From Tomitella gaofuii (GTDB lineage Bacteria; Actinomycetota; Actinomycetes; Mycobacteriales; Mycobacteriaceae): 64,000 nt of DNA. Below, in pieces: positions 53,220 through 63,912 of the stretch. Position numbers and translations under genes: made by a program. Where the stretch lies: positions 2,432,954-2,496,953 of the forward strand of contig NZ_CP059900.1 in the NCBI RefSeq assembly GCF_014126825.1, written 5' to 3'. Below the pieces are notes generated by a model, which was not told the DNA's origin, made no database searches, and saw nothing but the letters and a program-made list of their open reading frames with translations. Each line of letters begins with the position of its first letter. The stretch's first letter is position 1.

Positions 53220-54368
53220 TCACTCCGCGGGCCGCACCTCGATCCCGCCGTATACAAGCCCCTCCGGCGGAGTGAGACCCAGATGATGCCAGCCTGCCGC
53301 CGTGGCGACCCGGCCGCGCGGCGTCCGCGCGATCATGCCCGCCCGCACCAGGAACGGCTCGCACACCTCCTCGACCGTGCCGGACTCCTCCCCCACCGCC
53401 ACCGCCAACGTGCCGACGCCGACGGGGCCCCCGCCGAAGCTGCGGACGAGCGCGGCCAGCACCGACCGGTCCAGCCGGTCCAGCCCGGCCTCGTCGACGT
53501 CGTAGACCTGCAGCGCCGCCCGGGCGACGGCCAGCGTGACCGTGCCGTCGGACCGCACGTCCGCGTAGTCGCGCACCCGGCGCAGCAGCCTGTTGGCGAT
53601 GCGGGGCGTGCCGCGCGAACGGCCGGCGATCTCCCGCGCCGCAGAGGGCTGCAAGTCCACCTCGAGGATGGTGGCCGAGCGCCGCAGCACGTGTTCGAGT
53701 TCGCCCGGCTCGTAGAAGTCCATGTGGGCGGTGAAGCCGAACCGGTCGCGCAGCGGCCCCGTCAGCGCGCCCGACCGTGTGGTGGCCCCCACCAGGGTGA
53801 ACGGGGCCACGTCCAGTGGGATCGACGTGGCGCCGGGGCCCTTGCCCACCACCACGTCCACGCGGAAGTCCTCCATCGCCAGGTACAGCATCTCCTCGGC
53901 GGGCCGGGCCATGCGGTGGATCTCGTCGATGAACAGGACGTCGCCCTCGACCAGGTTGCTCAGCATGGCGGCCAGGTCGCCCGCACGCTCCAACGCCGGC
54001 CCGGAGGTCATCCGCAAGGACGTGCCCAGCTCGGTGGCGATGATCATGGCCAGCGACGTCTTGCCCAGCCCCGGCGGGCCGGACAGGAGGATGTGGTCCG
54101 GCGTGACGGACCGCTTCATCGCGCCGGAGAGCACCAGGTGCAGTTGTTCCCGCACCCGCGGCTGGCCGATGAAGTCGTCGAGCGTCTTCGGCCGCAGACC
54201 GGAATCGGTGTCGCCGTCGCCGGAGACCATCGTCGCGCGCATCGTCTCGTCGGCGAAGGCCCCGCCGTCCCCAGGCCCAACGTCAATGGCCCCGTCGTTC
54301 AGTGGGCCGTCGTTCAGGGGGCCGGCATCGTATGCACCGGCATCGGGCCCGTATCCGTCCGCGCTCAT
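53220..54368 (-). CDS. ruvB: Holliday junction branch-migration ATPase RuvB
   Basis: A 382-residue AAA+ motor of the RuvABC resolvasome. Walker [10 protein letters not shown] (about 96-104), Walker B FIDEIHRM (about 148-155), sensor GATTRSG and C-terminal winged helix [12 protein letters not shown] are complete. It has an N-terminal extension of about 35 residues with a duplicated GPLNDG unit (15-base DNA repeat at about 54289-54318) not found in typical RuvB. The ATG overlaps the ruvA stop (ATGA). Confidence 0.97.
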   Translation of the reverse strand: MSADGYGPDAGAYDAGPLNDGPLNDGAIDVGPGDGGAFADETMRATMVSGDGDTDSGLRPKTLDDFIGQPRVREQLHLVLSGAMKRSVTPDHILLSGPPGLGKTSLAMIIATELGTSLRMTSGPALERAGDLAAMLSNLVEGDVLFIDEIHRMARPAEEMLYLAMEDFRVDVVVGKGPGATSIPLDVAPFTLVGATTRSGALTGPLRDRFGFTAHMDFYEPGELEHVLRRSATILEVDLQPSAAREIAGRSRGTPRIANRLLRRVRDYADVRSDGTVTLAVARAALQVYDVDEAGLDRLDRSVLAALVRSFGGGPVGVGTLAVAVGEESGTVEEVCEPFLVRAGMIARTPRGRVATAAGWHHLGLTPPEGLVYGGIEVRPAE

Positions 54369-54985
54369 CGCGCGCGCCCGAGCTTGGACAGCGCGCTGCG
54401 CAGCACCGCGGCGACGTCCTCCGAACCCGGGGTGCCGGTGGACTCGGCGAGCACCGCGTCCGTGGCCTGCTCGGCGCCGGCAACCGGGAAGCCCAGCCCC
54501 ACCAGGCCGTCGACCACCTGCTCGCGCACGCCGGACAGCACGGGCGGCGGGACACCCGGCACCCCGGACCGCGCCGGGCCGGACACCGCGGCCACCTTGT
54601 CGCGCAGCTCGACGATCATCCGCTCCGCCGTGCGCTTGCCGATGCCCGGCACCCGCGTGAGCGTCTTGACGTCCTCGGCCCCCAACGCGGCGGCGAGCGC
54701 ATCCGGCTCCAGCACGGCGAGGATCGCCATCGCCAGGCGCGGCCCCACCCCGGACACCGTCTGCACCAAGGCGAACAACTCACGTGACGGCGGGCCGTCG
54801 AACCCGTAGAGCATCATCGAGTCCTCGCGGACCACCAGCGTGGTGGTCAGCGTGGCCTGCTCGCCCCGCCGTAGCGTGCCCAGCGTGGCGGGCGTGGCGT
54901 GCACCCGGTAACCCAGGCCGCCCACGTCGATCACCGTGTGGTCGAGCCCCACGTGCAGCACCTCGCCGCGCACCGAGTCGATCAT
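54365..54985 (-). CDS. ruvA: Holliday junction DNA-binding subunit RuvA
   Basis: A 206-residue RuvA: N-terminal OB-fold ([13 protein letters not shown]), two helix-hairpin-helix motifs ([17 protein letters not shown] and [19 protein letters not shown], about 72-125), flexible linker, and a C-terminal domain III that binds RuvB. Length matches the family (about 200). Coupled to ruvB by the ATGA overlap and separated from ruvC by 113 bases. Confidence 0.97.
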   Translation of the reverse strand: MIDSVRGEVLHVGLDHTVIDVGGLGYRVHATPATLGTLRRGEQATLTTTLVVREDSMMLYGFDGPPSRELFALVQTVSGVGPRLAMAILAVLEPDALAAALGAEDVKTLTRVPGIGKRTAERMIVELRDKVAAVSGPARSGVPGVPPPVLSGVREQVVDGLVGLGFPVAGAEQATDAVLAESTGTPGSEDVAAVLRSALSKLGRAR

Positions 54986-55098
54986 CGCGCGCCCGTCACC
55001 CCTTCATCGCTCGTCGAGACTGTCCATCCTTCGCCCGGCGGCACCGCCTGCTCGCGGCCGAACGCCCCGCAGGGCTCGCTGTCATCACGGCACCACTA

Positions 55099-55683
55099 TC
55101 ACCGCTGCGCCCCCGCCTGCCGCCGCGCGCGCCGCTCCCGTGCCAGCCGCGCCTTGAAGGCCTTCTCCTGCTCGCGCGCCCGCCTCTCCGCCTCCGCCAT
55201 CCGGGCGATCATGGGCGCCCGCCAACAGTGGCAGATGGCCAGGGCCAGCGCGTCCGCCGCGTCCGCGGGCGACGGCGGCTTCTGCAACCCCAGGATGCGC
55301 GTGACCATGGCCGTGACCTGCGCCTTGCCCGCGGTGCCGTTGCCGGTGACCGCGGCCTTGACCTCACTGGGGGTATGGAAGCACACGTCGATGCCCCGGC
55401 GCGCCGCCGCCAGCGCCACCACACCCCCCGCCTGCGCAGTGCCCATGGCGGTGCGCACGTTGTGCTGGGCGAACACGCGCTCCACCGCCACCACCTGCGG
55501 TGTGTGCGTATCCATCCAGTACTCGGCGGCGTCCGCCACCCGCAGCAGCCGCCGGGCCAGGTCGAGGTCCGACGGCGTGCGCACCACATCCACGTCCAGC
55601 GCCGTGACCGCGCGCCCCGTGCCGCCCTCAACGAGGGACATGCCGCAGCGTGTCAGCCCGGGGTCGACGCCCATCACCCGCAC
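55099..55683 (-). CDS. ruvC: Holliday junction resolvase RuvC
   Basis: A 194-residue RNase H-fold endonuclease that cuts Holliday junctions. [12 protein letters not shown] carries the first catalytic Asp (Asp7); [12 protein letters not shown] the Glu; the late Asp pair is in [19 protein letters not shown] precedes GTG 55681-55683; an in-frame extension of 15 codons has no support. The C-terminal 30 residues are an Arg/Ala-rich helix longer than in E. coli RuvC. Confidence 0.96.
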   Translation of the reverse strand: MRVMGVDPGLTRCGMSLVEGGTGRAVTALDVDVVRTPSDLDLARRLLRVADAAEYWMDTHTPQVVAVERVFAQHNVRTAMGTAQAGGVVALAAARRGIDVCFHTPSEVKAAVTGNGTAGKAQVTAMVTRILGLQKPPSPADAADALALAICHCWRAPMIARMAEAERRAREQEKAFKARLARERRARRQAGAQR

Positions 55684-55760
55684 GCGAGCACCTCGCTCAC
55701 CCTGCCCACGCTCCCCTCGCCACCACACAGCACCGAACTACTGTTCGAGACACTAATGCA

Positions 55761-55802
55761 CGACACCCCGTACGTCGAACACCGTCGACGTACGGGGTGT
55801 CG
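55761..55802 (-). terminator. Strong hairpin downstream of yebC
   Basis: Perfect 18-base arms (55761-55778 and 55785-55802) around a six-base loop, 33 bases after the yebC stop and 77 bases before the ruvC start, all on the minus strand. The length and perfection of the stem favour a terminator even without a T-run. It would separate yebC from the ruvCAB operon. Confidence 0.7.
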
Positions 55803-55834
55803 CGCGGGCCCGGTCCGATCCGCACGCGGGTTGA

Positions 55835-56590
55835 TCAGTCCTCGTCGAGCGCCGCGAGGACCTCGTCGCTCAGGTCGATGTTGCTGTAGACGTTCTGCAC
55901 GTCGTCGCTGTCCTCGAGCGCATCGATGAGGCGGAGGACCTTCTTGGCGCCGTCGACGTCCACCGGAACCGACACGGACGGCAGGAAGCTGGCCTCCGCC
56001 GAGTCGTAGTCGATGCCGGCCTCCTGCAGCGCGGTGCGCACCGCGACGAGGTCGGTGGGCTCGCTGATGATCTCGAAGGTCTCGCCCAGGTCGTTGACCT
56101 CCTCGGCCCCGGCCTCGAGCACGGCGAGCAGCACGTCGTCCTCACTCTGGTCGCCCTTCTCCAGCTGCACCACGCCCTTGCGGGTGAACAGGTAGGACAC
56201 CGAGCCGGGGTCGGCCATGTTGCCGCCGTTGCGGGTCATCGCGGTACGCACCTCGCCCGCGGCGCGGTTCTTGTTGTCCGTCAGGCACTCGATGAGCACG
56301 GCCACGCCGTTGGGCCCGTAGCCCTCGTACATGATGGTCTGCCAGTCGGCGCCGCCCGCCTCCTCGCCGCCCCCGCGCTTGCGTGCGCGCTCGATGTTGT
56401 CGTTGGGCACCGACGACTTTTTGGCCTTCTGGATGGCGTCGTAGAGCGTGGGGTTGCCGGCGGGATCACCACCGCCCGTGCGGGCGGCCACCTCGACATT
56501 CTTGACGAGCTTCGCGAACATCTTGCCGCGCTTGGCGTCGATCGCGGCCTTCTTGTGCTTGGTGGTGGCCCATTTGGAGTGGCCCGACAT
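55835..56590 (-). CDS. yebC: YebC/PmpR-family protein (TACO1-like)
   Basis: A 251-residue YebC protein: [25 protein letters not shown] start, [35 protein letters not shown] and the acidic C-terminal domain. Family members act on translation of difficult sequences or as transcription regulators; Rv2603c is the counterpart. ATG 56588-56590 gives the invariant N-terminus. Followed by the hairpin at 55761. Confidence 0.96.
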   Translation of the reverse strand: MSGHSKWATTKHKKAAIDAKRGKMFAKLVKNVEVAARTGGGDPAGNPTLYDAIQKAKKSSVPNDNIERARKRGGGEEAGGADWQTIMYEGYGPNGVAVLIECLTDNKNRAAGEVRTAMTRNGGNMADPGSVSYLFTRKGVVQLEKGDQSEDDVLLAVLEAGAEEVNDLGETFEIISEPTDLVAVRTALQEAGIDYDSAEASFLPSVSVPVDVDGAKKVLRLIDALEDSDDVQNVYSNIDLSDEVLAALDED

Positions 56591-56693
56591 GCAGTACGCC
56601 CCTTCCGAGGTTCCTCTAGCATCGGTTCCTCTCGCATGCGAGAGCAGCCGGAACCACACGCCAGGCGGTGGCCGACTGTGCTGACACTCGATT

Positions 56694-57368
56694 CTATGCG
56701 GCAGCCCGCACCATATCGACAAACAGCCCATGAATCCGGAGGTCGGCACCCATCTCGGGGTGGAACGACGTGGCCAGGGCCGTCCCCTGGCGCACCGCCA
56801 CCGCCCGCTCCGCACCGCCGCGGCCCACCGACGCGAGCACCTCCACGCCGGGCCCGACACGCTCGATCCACGGTGCGCGGATGAACACGGCGCGCACCGG
56901 GTCCCCCGTGATCCCGGTGATGCGCAGGTCCTCCTCGAACGAATCCACCTGCCGGCCGAAGGCGTTGCGCCGCACCGTCACGTCCAGCGCGCCGAAATGC
57001 ACCGCGTCGTCGCGCGTATCGAGCACCTCGGCGGCGAGCAGGATCATCCCCGCACAGCTGCCGTACACCGGGAGCCCGTCCGCCACCGCCCGCTGCACGG
57101 GACCGGTCATGTCGAACACGCGCAGCAGCCGGCTCATCGCCGTCGACTCGCCACCGGGAAACACCAGCCCCGACACGGAGCCGAGGTCCTCCGCCGTCCG
57201 CACCGGCACCGCCTCCGCACCGCACGCGCGCAGCGCCGCGAGGTGTTCGCGCACGTCCCCTTGCAGCGCCAGCACGCCGATCCGGGGTGCGGTCCCGCGG
57301 CTGCCGGAGTACCGCAGCGCCGCGTGCAGCGCGCCGCCGGTGCGCTCGGTCTCCGTCGTCGTGGTCAT
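56694..57368 (-). CDS. pdxT: Pyridoxal 5'-phosphate synthase glutaminase subunit PdxT
   Basis: A 224-residue class I glutamine amidotransferase providing ammonia to Pdx[37 protein letters not shown] with the nucleophilic Cys (about 103) and FHPEMG with His/Glu complete the triad. A 28-residue extension precedes the usual start (IGVLALQG). The ATG overlaps the tesB stop (ATGA), so PdxT is made from the tesB transcript, downstream of pdxS. Confidence 0.95.
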   Translation of the reverse strand: MTTTTETERTGGALHAALRYSGSRGTAPRIGVLALQGDVREHLAALRACGAEAVPVRTAEDLGSVSGLVFPGGESTAMSRLLRVFDMTGPVQRAVADGLPVYGSCAGMILLAAEVLDTRDDAVHFGALDVTVRRNAFGRQVDSFEEDLRITGITGDPVRAVFIRAPWIERVGPGVEVLASVGRGGAERAVAVRQGTALATSFHPEMGADLRIHGLFVDMVRAAA

Positions 57369-58240
57369 GCACGGTCCTTGTCGCTTTTCGCGCCGTCATT
57401 GTTGATGATCGACTCCCCGCCGCCGGGGGCCACGGGCCGCATGAGCCCCTCCTGCACCACCGCGGCAGCCAGCCTGCCGTCGAGAGTGAAGATGCGCCCC
57501 TGGGTCAGCGCACGGCCGAAGCCCGCCGACGGCGAAGTCTGGTCGTACAGCAGCCACTCGTCGGCGCGGAACGGCCGCAGGAACCACATGGCGTGGTCCA
57601 GCGACGCGTTGGCCGTCTCCCGGTCACGATGCGGGACCTTCGCCGAGTCCAGCAACGTCATGTCGCTCATGTAGGCGAGCGCGCAGATGTGCAGCACCGG
57701 GTCGTCCGGCAGGGCCTGGCGGTGCCGCATCCACACCCGCTGACGCGAGGCGGTGCCGGATGTCGCCGACTGCTCGGCGGGCACCATGCGCAGGTCCCAA
57801 TCACCCCACTCCTGGCCGAACCACAGGCCGTCGTCCGGGTCGCCGCTGCTGCGCAGATCCGGCAGCTCCTCCGGCCCCGTCACGTCCGGCATGCGGTCCT
57901 GGTGCTCGAGCCCGTTCTCGTGGACGTGGAACGACGCGGACATCGCGAAGATCGTCTCGCCGTCCTGCACGCCGCTGACTCTGCGCATGCAGAAGCTGCG
58001 GCCGTCCTTGACCCGGTCGATCAGGTACACGGTGGGCATCGCCGGATTGCCCGGCCGCAGGAAGTTCGCGTGCAGCGAGTGCACCTGGAAGCGCGGATCC
58101 ACGGTGCGTTCCGCCGCGACGAGAGCCTGCCCGGCCACCTGGCCGCCGAAAGTGCGCTTGAGGAGGGTGTCGACGACGGGCCCGCGGTAGATGTCCCGTT
58201 CCAGGCGTTCGAGATCGAGGACCGCGCGGATATCCGTCAT
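57365..58240 (-). CDS. tesB: Acyl-CoA thioesterase II
   Basis: A 291-residue double-hotdog TesB thioesterase hydrolysing acyl-CoAs. [13 protein letters not shown] (about 27-39), [12 protein letters not shown], and in the second half [12 protein letters not shown] and [12 protein letters not shown] provide the Asp and the Thr/Gln of the active site. ATG 58238-58240. Sandwiched between pdxS and pdxT, as tesB2 (Rv2605c) is in M. tuberculosis. Confidence 0.95.
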   Translation of the reverse strand: MTDIRAVLDLERLERDIYRGPVVDTLLKRTFGGQVAGQALVAAERTVDPRFQVHSLHANFLRPGNPAMPTVYLIDRVKDGRSFCMRRVSGVQDGETIFAMSASFHVHENGLEHQDRMPDVTGPEELPDLRSSGDPDDGLWFGQEWGDWDLRMVPAEQSATSGTASRQRVWMRHRQALPDDPVLHICALAYMSDMTLLDSAKVPHRDRETANASLDHAMWFLRPFRADEWLLYDQTSPSAGFGRALTQGRIFTLDGRLAAAVVQEGLMRPVAPGGGESIINNDGAKSDKDRA

Positions 58241-58276
58241 TCGCCCAGCGTAGTGCAGGCCGGCCCGGGCCCGGCA

Positions 58277-58316
58277 GCGGGCGTCGGGTGATCGGCACGA
58301 TGCACCCGACGCCCGC
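58277..58316 (-). terminator. Hairpin between pdxS and tesB
   Basis: GCGGGCGTCGGGTG (58277-58290) pairs perfectly with CACCCGACGCCCGC (58303-58316) around a 12-base loop, 37 bases past the pdxS stop. It probably reduces read-through so that pdxS is made in excess over tesB-pdxT. No T-run. Confidence 0.6.
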
Positions 58317-58353
58317 CGACGCGGCACGCAGGCCGGAGTCGGAGCCTCTCAGT

Positions 58354-59274
<921 letters not shown>

Positions 59275-59361
59275 GAAGTGCTCCCTGGTATGTCGTAACG
59301 GGGTGTCGGGTCCATCCTATGCCGAGCCCCCGGCACCCCGGTTGCGCGGTCGGGGCGCCGG

Positions 59362-60534
59362 TCAGCGGATGGTGCGGACCTCGCGGGGACCCCGGCCATC
59401 GAGGCAGTCGAGCGCGTCGGAAAGCAGCGCGGCGAGGTCCTGCGGGTAGACCGTGGCGCCTGATCCCGCCAGGTCCGCGAGCGCGCCGGCGGAGAACCAC
59501 CGGTGCCCCAGGAGCGCGTCGCGCTCGAGCTCGGTGCGCGCCCCCGGCTGCGGTTCGAAGGCCTCCGTGCGCAGCACGAAGAAGTGCTCCTCCGAGTGCA
59601 TCATCGACCCGTTCCAGGGGAACAGCGACAACCGGCGCCAGATCGGCCCGCACAGCTCCTCGGGCCGCACGCGCAGGCCGGTCTCCTCCCACAGTTCGCG
59701 CACCGCCGCCTCCCGCAGCGACTCGCCCGCCTCCACCCCGCCGCCGAAGGTGAACCAGAACGGCGCGTCGGAGCGGTGCGGGTCGCGTCCGCGGGCCAGC
59801 AGCACCCGCGCCGCGTCGTCCACCAGCAGCACCCGGGCCGAGACCCGATTGCCGTCGCCGGTGGATACGTGCGCATCCCGACCGCTCTCCGCGTCGTCGG
59901 CGCCGCTCGCCCCGGCGGCGGGGTGCGCGGACACCGCGTTGCGCAGCGACTCCTCGGTGATGTCGAAGTAAGCGGGCATCTGCGCGGTGCCCCCGAGCCG
60001 CAGCCACCGCACGAGCCGCCGGCCTTGCAGCGCCCGCGTGTCCCGGACTGCATCGTTGTGGAAGCGGCGGGCGATGAGCACGCGCGCATCGGCGTCCGCG
60101 AGCTCCGCCGCATGCACGGCGCGCACCGCCGAGGCGTCGACCCCCGCCAGCGCGCGGGAAAGCGCGTTCTCCGCCCGTTCCCGGTCGGACCTGTCGGCGC
60201 GCTCGGCCCGCAGCGACAGGTCCACGAGCGCCGCCGCCGCGCCGCCGCCGCGTGCCACGGCGGATTCAGTTCCCGCCGCCGGCTCGCCCCCCGCCGACGG
60301 CTCTCTGCCCGCCGACGGCTCTCTGCCCGCCGAAGACTGCTCGAGGTCGTGCGCGAGCGACCGGACGACGACGGAGCGCCGGGCGAGCGCCGCGTCGAGC
60401 GCCTGCCAGGCCAAGTCCGTGCGCACGTGCAATCGGTCGAGCCGGTTCGCCGTGCCGTATGCCCACAACGCGGCGAGCACCAGCAGCGCGACGACGAGGC
60501 CGACGACGGTGATGGTCAGTGCGGAGATCGTCAT
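59362..60534 (-). CDS. Membrane-anchored Nudix hydrolase with LemA-like N-terminus
   Basis: A 390-residue protein. A single N-terminal transmembrane helix (about 5-27) is followed by a LemA-like helical region (RLHVRTDLAWQALDAALARRSVVV), a tandem-repeat linker (SAGREP units) and a C-terminal Nudix domain. The box GGGVEAGES...REL.EETGL (about 267-289) has all catalytic Glu residues. It occupies the position of Rv2609c. It hydrolyses some nucleoside diphosphate-X; the substrate is unknown. Its start lies four bases inside the end of pimA (ATGA). Confidence 0.9.
   Translation of the reverse strand: MTISALTITVVGLVVALLVLAALWAYGTANRLDRLHVRTDLAWQALDAALARRSVVVRSLAHDLEQSSAGREPSAGREPSAGGEPAAGTESAVARGGGAAAALVDLSLRAERADRSDRERAENALSRALAGVDASAVRAVHAAELADADARVLIARRFHNDAVRDTRALQGRRLVRWLRLGGTAQMPAYFDITEESLRNAVSAHPAAGASGADDAESGRDAHVSTGDGNRVSARVLLVDDAARVLLARGRDPHRSDAPFWFTFGGGVEAGESLREAAVRELWEETGLRVRPEELCGPIWRRLSLFPWNGSMMHSEEHFFVLRTEAFEPQPGARTELERDALLGHRWFSAGALADLAGSGATVYPQDLAALLSDALDCLDGRGPREVRTIR
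60293..60328. repeat. 18-base perfect tandem repeat inside Nudix gene
   Basis: GCCGACGGCTCTCTGCCC occurs twice head-to-tail (60293-60310, 60311-60328) followed by a diverged partial copy. It encodes SAGREP units on the minus strand. The length is a multiple of three, so copy-number change keeps the frame. Confidence 0.8.
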
Positions 60535-61685
60535 TCGCCCACCGCCCGCACGCGCCTGTCGCCCACCATGACGGTGTCATACACCCGCAGGATCTGATCG
60601 GCGACCACGGGCCAGTCGTAGCCGCGCACCACGCGGTCGCCGGCGGCCACCAGGCCGTCGCGCACGGCGGTGTCGGTGAGCACCCGGTCGATCCCGGCGG
60701 CCAGCGAACGCGGATCCCCGATCTCGGTGAGCACCCCCGCCTCGCCGTCGCGCAGCACCCGGCGGAACGCGTCGAGACGGCTGGCCACCACCGGGGTGTG
60801 CGCGGACAACGCCTCGACGAGCACGATGCCGAAACTCTCGCCGCCCAGGTTGGGCGCCACGTAGACGTCGGCGCTGCGCATGGCCGACGCCTTCTCCTCG
60901 TCGCTGACCTGACCGAGCAGGCGCAGGTGCCCGGCCAGGCGTCCGGCGCGGGCGCGCAATTCTTCCTCGTCGCCCCTGCCCACCACCAGCACCTGCAGGT
61001 CCGGATGGCGCTCCACCAGCGCGGGCAGCGCGTCCAGAAGCACCCCCATGCCCTTGCGCGGCTCGTCGTAGCGGCCGAGGAACAGCACCGTCCCGCCGCT
61101 CCGCGGATACCCGTCCAACACGGGGGCGTCCGCGAATGAGGACACGTCCACCCCGTTGGGGATCTCCACCGCGTCGGCACCGAGTGCCTGCACCTGCCAG
61201 CGCCGTGCCAGCTCCGACACGGCGATGCGCCCGGAGATCTTCTCGTGGTAGGGCCGCAGCACGCCCTGGAAGGTGGCGAGAACCAGCGACCGCGTGGTGG
61301 ACGTGTGGAAGGTGGCGACGATGGGCCCCTCGGCCACCTTGAGCGCCAGCATCGACAGGCTCGGCGCATTGGGCTCATGCACGTGCAGCACGTCGAAATC
61401 GTTGTCGCGGATCCACCGGCGGATGCGCGCATAGGTGCCGACGCCGAAACGCAGCCGCGCCACCGACCCGTTGTAGGGTATGGCCACGGCGCGCCCGGCC
61501 GACACGACGTACGGCGGCAGCTGCACCGACTGCGAGGCCGGCGCGAGCACGCTCACGTGGTGGCCGCGCGCGAGGAACACCTGCGCCAGCTCGCTCACGT
61601 GCGCCTGCACCCCGCCGGGCACGTCGAACGAGTACGGGCAGATCATCCCGATGCTCAGCCGGCGCCCCGGATCCGTCTCGGCCAC
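60531..61685 (-). CDS. pimA: Phosphatidylinositol alpha-mannosyltransferase PimA
   Basis: A 384-residue GT4 glycosyltransferase adding the first mannose (from GDP-mannose) to phosphatidylinositol. ICPYSFDVPGGVQAHV (about 15-30) is the diagnostic N-terminal loop; HVHEPNAPS, GRYDEPRKGMGVLLDA (about 205-220) and the EX7E-like GGESFGIVLVEAL follow. Start GTG 61685; the acyltransferase gene ends six bases upstream. Homologue of Rv2610c. Confidence 0.96.
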   Translation of the reverse strand: MAETDPGRRLSIGMICPYSFDVPGGVQAHVSELAQVFLARGHHVSVLAPASQSVQLPPYVVSAGRAVAIPYNGSVARLRFGVGTYARIRRWIRDNDFDVLHVHEPNAPSLSMLALKVAEGPIVATFHTSTTRSLVLATFQGVLRPYHEKISGRIAVSELARRWQVQALGADAVEIPNGVDVSSFADAPVLDGYPRSGGTVLFLGRYDEPRKGMGVLLDALPALVERHPDLQVLVVGRGDEEELRARAGRLAGHLRLLGQVSDEEKASAMRSADVYVAPNLGGESFGIVLVEALSAHTPVVASRLDAFRRVLRDGEAGVLTEIGDPRSLAAGIDRVLTDTAVRDGLVAAGDRVVRGYDWPVVADQILRVYDTVMVGDRRVRAVGE

Positions 61686-61691
61686 CGTCGC

Positions 61692-62645
61692 CTACCTGAT
61701 GCCGAGCCGCGCGCGACGCTCGTCCGACAGGTCAGACCACCACAGCGGCTGCAGCATGTGCCAGTCGGCCGGGTGCGCGGCGATGTTCGCGGCGAAGACG
61801 TCCGCCACCGATTGTGTGGCCGCCTCCACGCCCCGGGAGGCATCGACGGGCGGCGCGATGGAGAAGCCCCAGCCGCCGTCGGTGAACCAGCAGTGCACCG
61901 GCAGCAGCGCGGCGCCGGTCTCCGCCGCGAGCCGGGCCGGGCCGGCGGGCATGCTCGTGCGCTCGCCGAAGAAGTCGACGGGGATGCCGCGGCCGGTGAG
62001 GTCGCGTTCGCCCAGCAGGCACACCACCTTGCCCTGCTCGAGCCGTGATCGCAGCGCACCGAACGGCGGCTCCTCGCCGCCACTGAGCGGGAACACCTCG
62101 AAGCCCAGGCGCTCGCGGTAGTCGACGAATCGCTGGAACAGCGATTCGGGTTTGAGCCGCTCGGCGACGGTGGCGAACTGCCCCCAGGCGTGCACAAGCC
62201 ACACGCCGGCCACATCCCAGTTGCCGGAGTGCGGCAGCACCAGCACCGCGCCCCGGCCGGCGTCCATCGCGGCGTTCAGATGCTCCTGGCCCTGCACCGC
62301 CGAGTCGACGTCCGCCGCCATCCGCGCCAGGTCCATCGACGGCAGCCGGAAAGCCTCACGCCAGTACCGCGCGTACGAGCGGAGCGAGGCGCGGATCAGG
62401 GCGTCCGGCACCCGCTCGGGCGCCGAGCCCATCACCCGGGCCAGGTTGGCCCGCAGCTGGCCCTGCCCCGCACCACGCCGCCACGCCAGGTCGGCGCCCA
62501 GGTCGAAGCCGCCGCGCGCGACCCGCTCCGGCAACAGGCGCACCGCCCGCCAGCCTGCCGCGTACCCGGCGTCGCTGAACTTCTCCGAACGGCTCGTCTG
62601 CGCGGCCGGCCGCGACTGCGCTGCAGGACGCGGCTGCGCGGTCAC
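61692..62645 (-). CDS. patA: Phosphatidylinositol mannoside acyltransferase
   Basis: A 317-residue LpxL/HtrB-fold acyltransferase, homologue of Rv2611c, which acylates the mannose of PIM. HSGNWD (about 137-142) is the HX4D motif; GERDLTGRGIPVDFFGE (about 215-231) is a further family block. An N-terminal repeat of Ala/Gln/Pro (QPRPAAQSRPAAQ) precedes the domain. GTG 62645 overlaps the pgsA stop (GTGA). Confidence 0.94.
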   Translation of the reverse strand: MTAQPRPAAQSRPAAQTSRSEKFSDAGYAAGWRAVRLLPERVARGGFDLGADLAWRRGAGQGQLRANLARVMGSAPERVPDALIRASLRSYARYWREAFRLPSMDLARMAADVDSAVQGQEHLNAAMDAGRGAVLVLPHSGNWDVAGVWLVHAWGQFATVAERLKPESLFQRFVDYRERLGFEVFPLSGGEEPPFGALRSRLEQGKVVCLLGERDLTGRGIPVDFFGERTSMPAGPARLAAETGAALLPVHCWFTDGGWGFSIAPPVDASRGVEAATQSVADVFAANIAAHPADWHMLQPLWWSDLSDERRARLGIR

Positions 62646-63304
62646 GACTGTTCCTCCGGTGACGGGCGGTCGAGCGGGATCAGGTCACGTGCGCCGGGCG
62701 AGTTGCGCACCGACCGCATGCGCTGCCCCACGGTGATCACGCTGCCGACGGCGAGCAGCCACATGGCCGCGAAGAGGATCCACGGTTGGTCGAAGATCCC
62801 GGTGAAACCGGCGCCGACCAGCACGATGATGAGCCTGTCCGGCCGCTCGATCAGACCGCCGTCGCCGTGGAGCCCGCTGGCCTCCGCGCGGGCCTTCGCG
62901 TAGGAGATGACTTGCGAGGTGACCAGGCAGATCAGAGTGGCCACGAGCAGCAGCCGGTGCGCCGTCGTGTCGTCGAGGCTGTAGACCACCCACCATGCGA
63001 GCCCGGCGAAGATGGCGCCGTCGGCGATCCGGTCGCACGTGGCGTCGAGGACCGCGCCGAACCGGGTGCCGCCGCCCCGTGCCCGTGCGGTGGCACCGTC
63101 GAGCATGTCGAACATGACGAAGAACCAGATCACCAGGGCGCCCCAGAACAGGTGCCCCATCGGGAAGAGCGTCAGCGCCGCCGCGATGGACGCCACCGTG
63201 CCGGCGATCGTGATGACGTCGGGCGTCACGCCCATGCGCACGAGCTTGCGGCCCATCGGCAGCGTCACCTTGGACACCGACGCGCGGGCGAAGACGCTCA
63301 GCAT
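62642..63304 (-). CDS. pgsA: CDP-alcohol phosphatidyltransferase (phosphatidylinositol phosphate synthase)
   Basis: A 220-residue membrane enzyme making phosphatidylinositol phosphate from CDP-diacylglycerol and inositol phosphate. The CDP-alcohol signature DGATAR with spaced G...D...D (about 72-98) is complete, with five to six helices. ATG 63302-63304 aligns with the mycobacterial start and has GAGG about ten bases upstream; an ATG three codons earlier is less suitable. It overlaps the HIT gene end. Equivalent of Rv2612c. Confidence 0.95.
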   Translation of the reverse strand: MLSVFARASVSKVTLPMGRKLVRMGVTPDVITIAGTVASIAAALTLFPMGHLFWGALVIWFFVMFDMLDGATARARGGGTRFGAVLDATCDRIADGAIFAGLAWWVVYSLDDTTAHRLLLVATLICLVTSQVISYAKARAEASGLHGDGGLIERPDRLIIVLVGAGFTGIFDQPWILFAAMWLLAVGSVITVGQRMRSVRNSPGARDLIPLDRPSPEEQS

Positions 63305-63912
63305 GCGGACCATGCCTCGGCGAGCAGCGAGCGGGTGTCGCCGAGCAGTTGCGGCAGCACCTTGGTGCCGCCGACGACCGTGATGTAGTTGGCGTCCCCG
63401 CCCCAGCGCGGCACCACATGCTGGTGCAGGTGCGCGGCCAGCGATCCCCCCGCGGCGGAACCCAGGTTGATCCCCACGTTGAACGCGTGCGGGTGCGACA
63501 CGGCGCGGATGGTGCGCAGCGCCTGTTGGGTGAACGCCATGAGCTCGGCGCTCTCGCCCTGGTCGAGGTCCTCGAGCCCCGCGACGTGCCGGTACGGCAG
63601 CACCATCAGGTGCCCCGGGTTGTACGGGTACAGGTTGAGCACGGCGTAGACGGACTCGCCGCGCGCGACGACCAGGCCGTCCTCATCGCGCATGCGCGGG
63701 ATGTCGCACAGCGGGCATCCGCTGGACTCGCCGGGCGGGATGGTGGGCGCCTCGGCCACATACGAGAGTCGGTGCGGCGTCCAGATGCGCTCGAGCCGGT
63801 CGTCGTCCCCCACCCCCGTGGACCGGATCCCCGCGCCCCCGGCACCGCCGAGCGGGTCCGGACCGGCGTCCGCCGTGCGTTCGCGGCCCGCCGCCGGGCT
63901 CTCCCCCGTCAC
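63298..63912 (-). CDS. HIT family protein (Ap4A phosphorylase/hydrolase-like)
   Basis: A 204-residue HIT protein, homologue of Rv2613c (diadenosine tetraphosphate phosphorylase). A 35-residue low-complexity leader is followed by RIWTPHRLSYV, a CPLC zinc-type pair, NLYPYNPGHLMVLPYRH and the histidine triad HLHQHVVPRW (about 165-174). GTG 63910-63912, preceded by GGGGGAGGG, overlaps the stop of the upstream gene (GTGA). Confidence 0.93.
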   Translation of the reverse strand: MTGESPAAGRERTADAGPDPLGGAGGAGIRSTGVGDDDRLERIWTPHRLSYVAEAPTIPPGESSGCPLCDIPRMRDEDGLVVARGESVYAVLNLYPYNPGHLMVLPYRHVAGLEDLDQGESAELMAFTQQALRTIRAVSHPHAFNVGINLGSAAGGSLAAHLHQHVVPRWGGDANYITVVGGTKVLPQLLGDTRSLLAEAWSAC

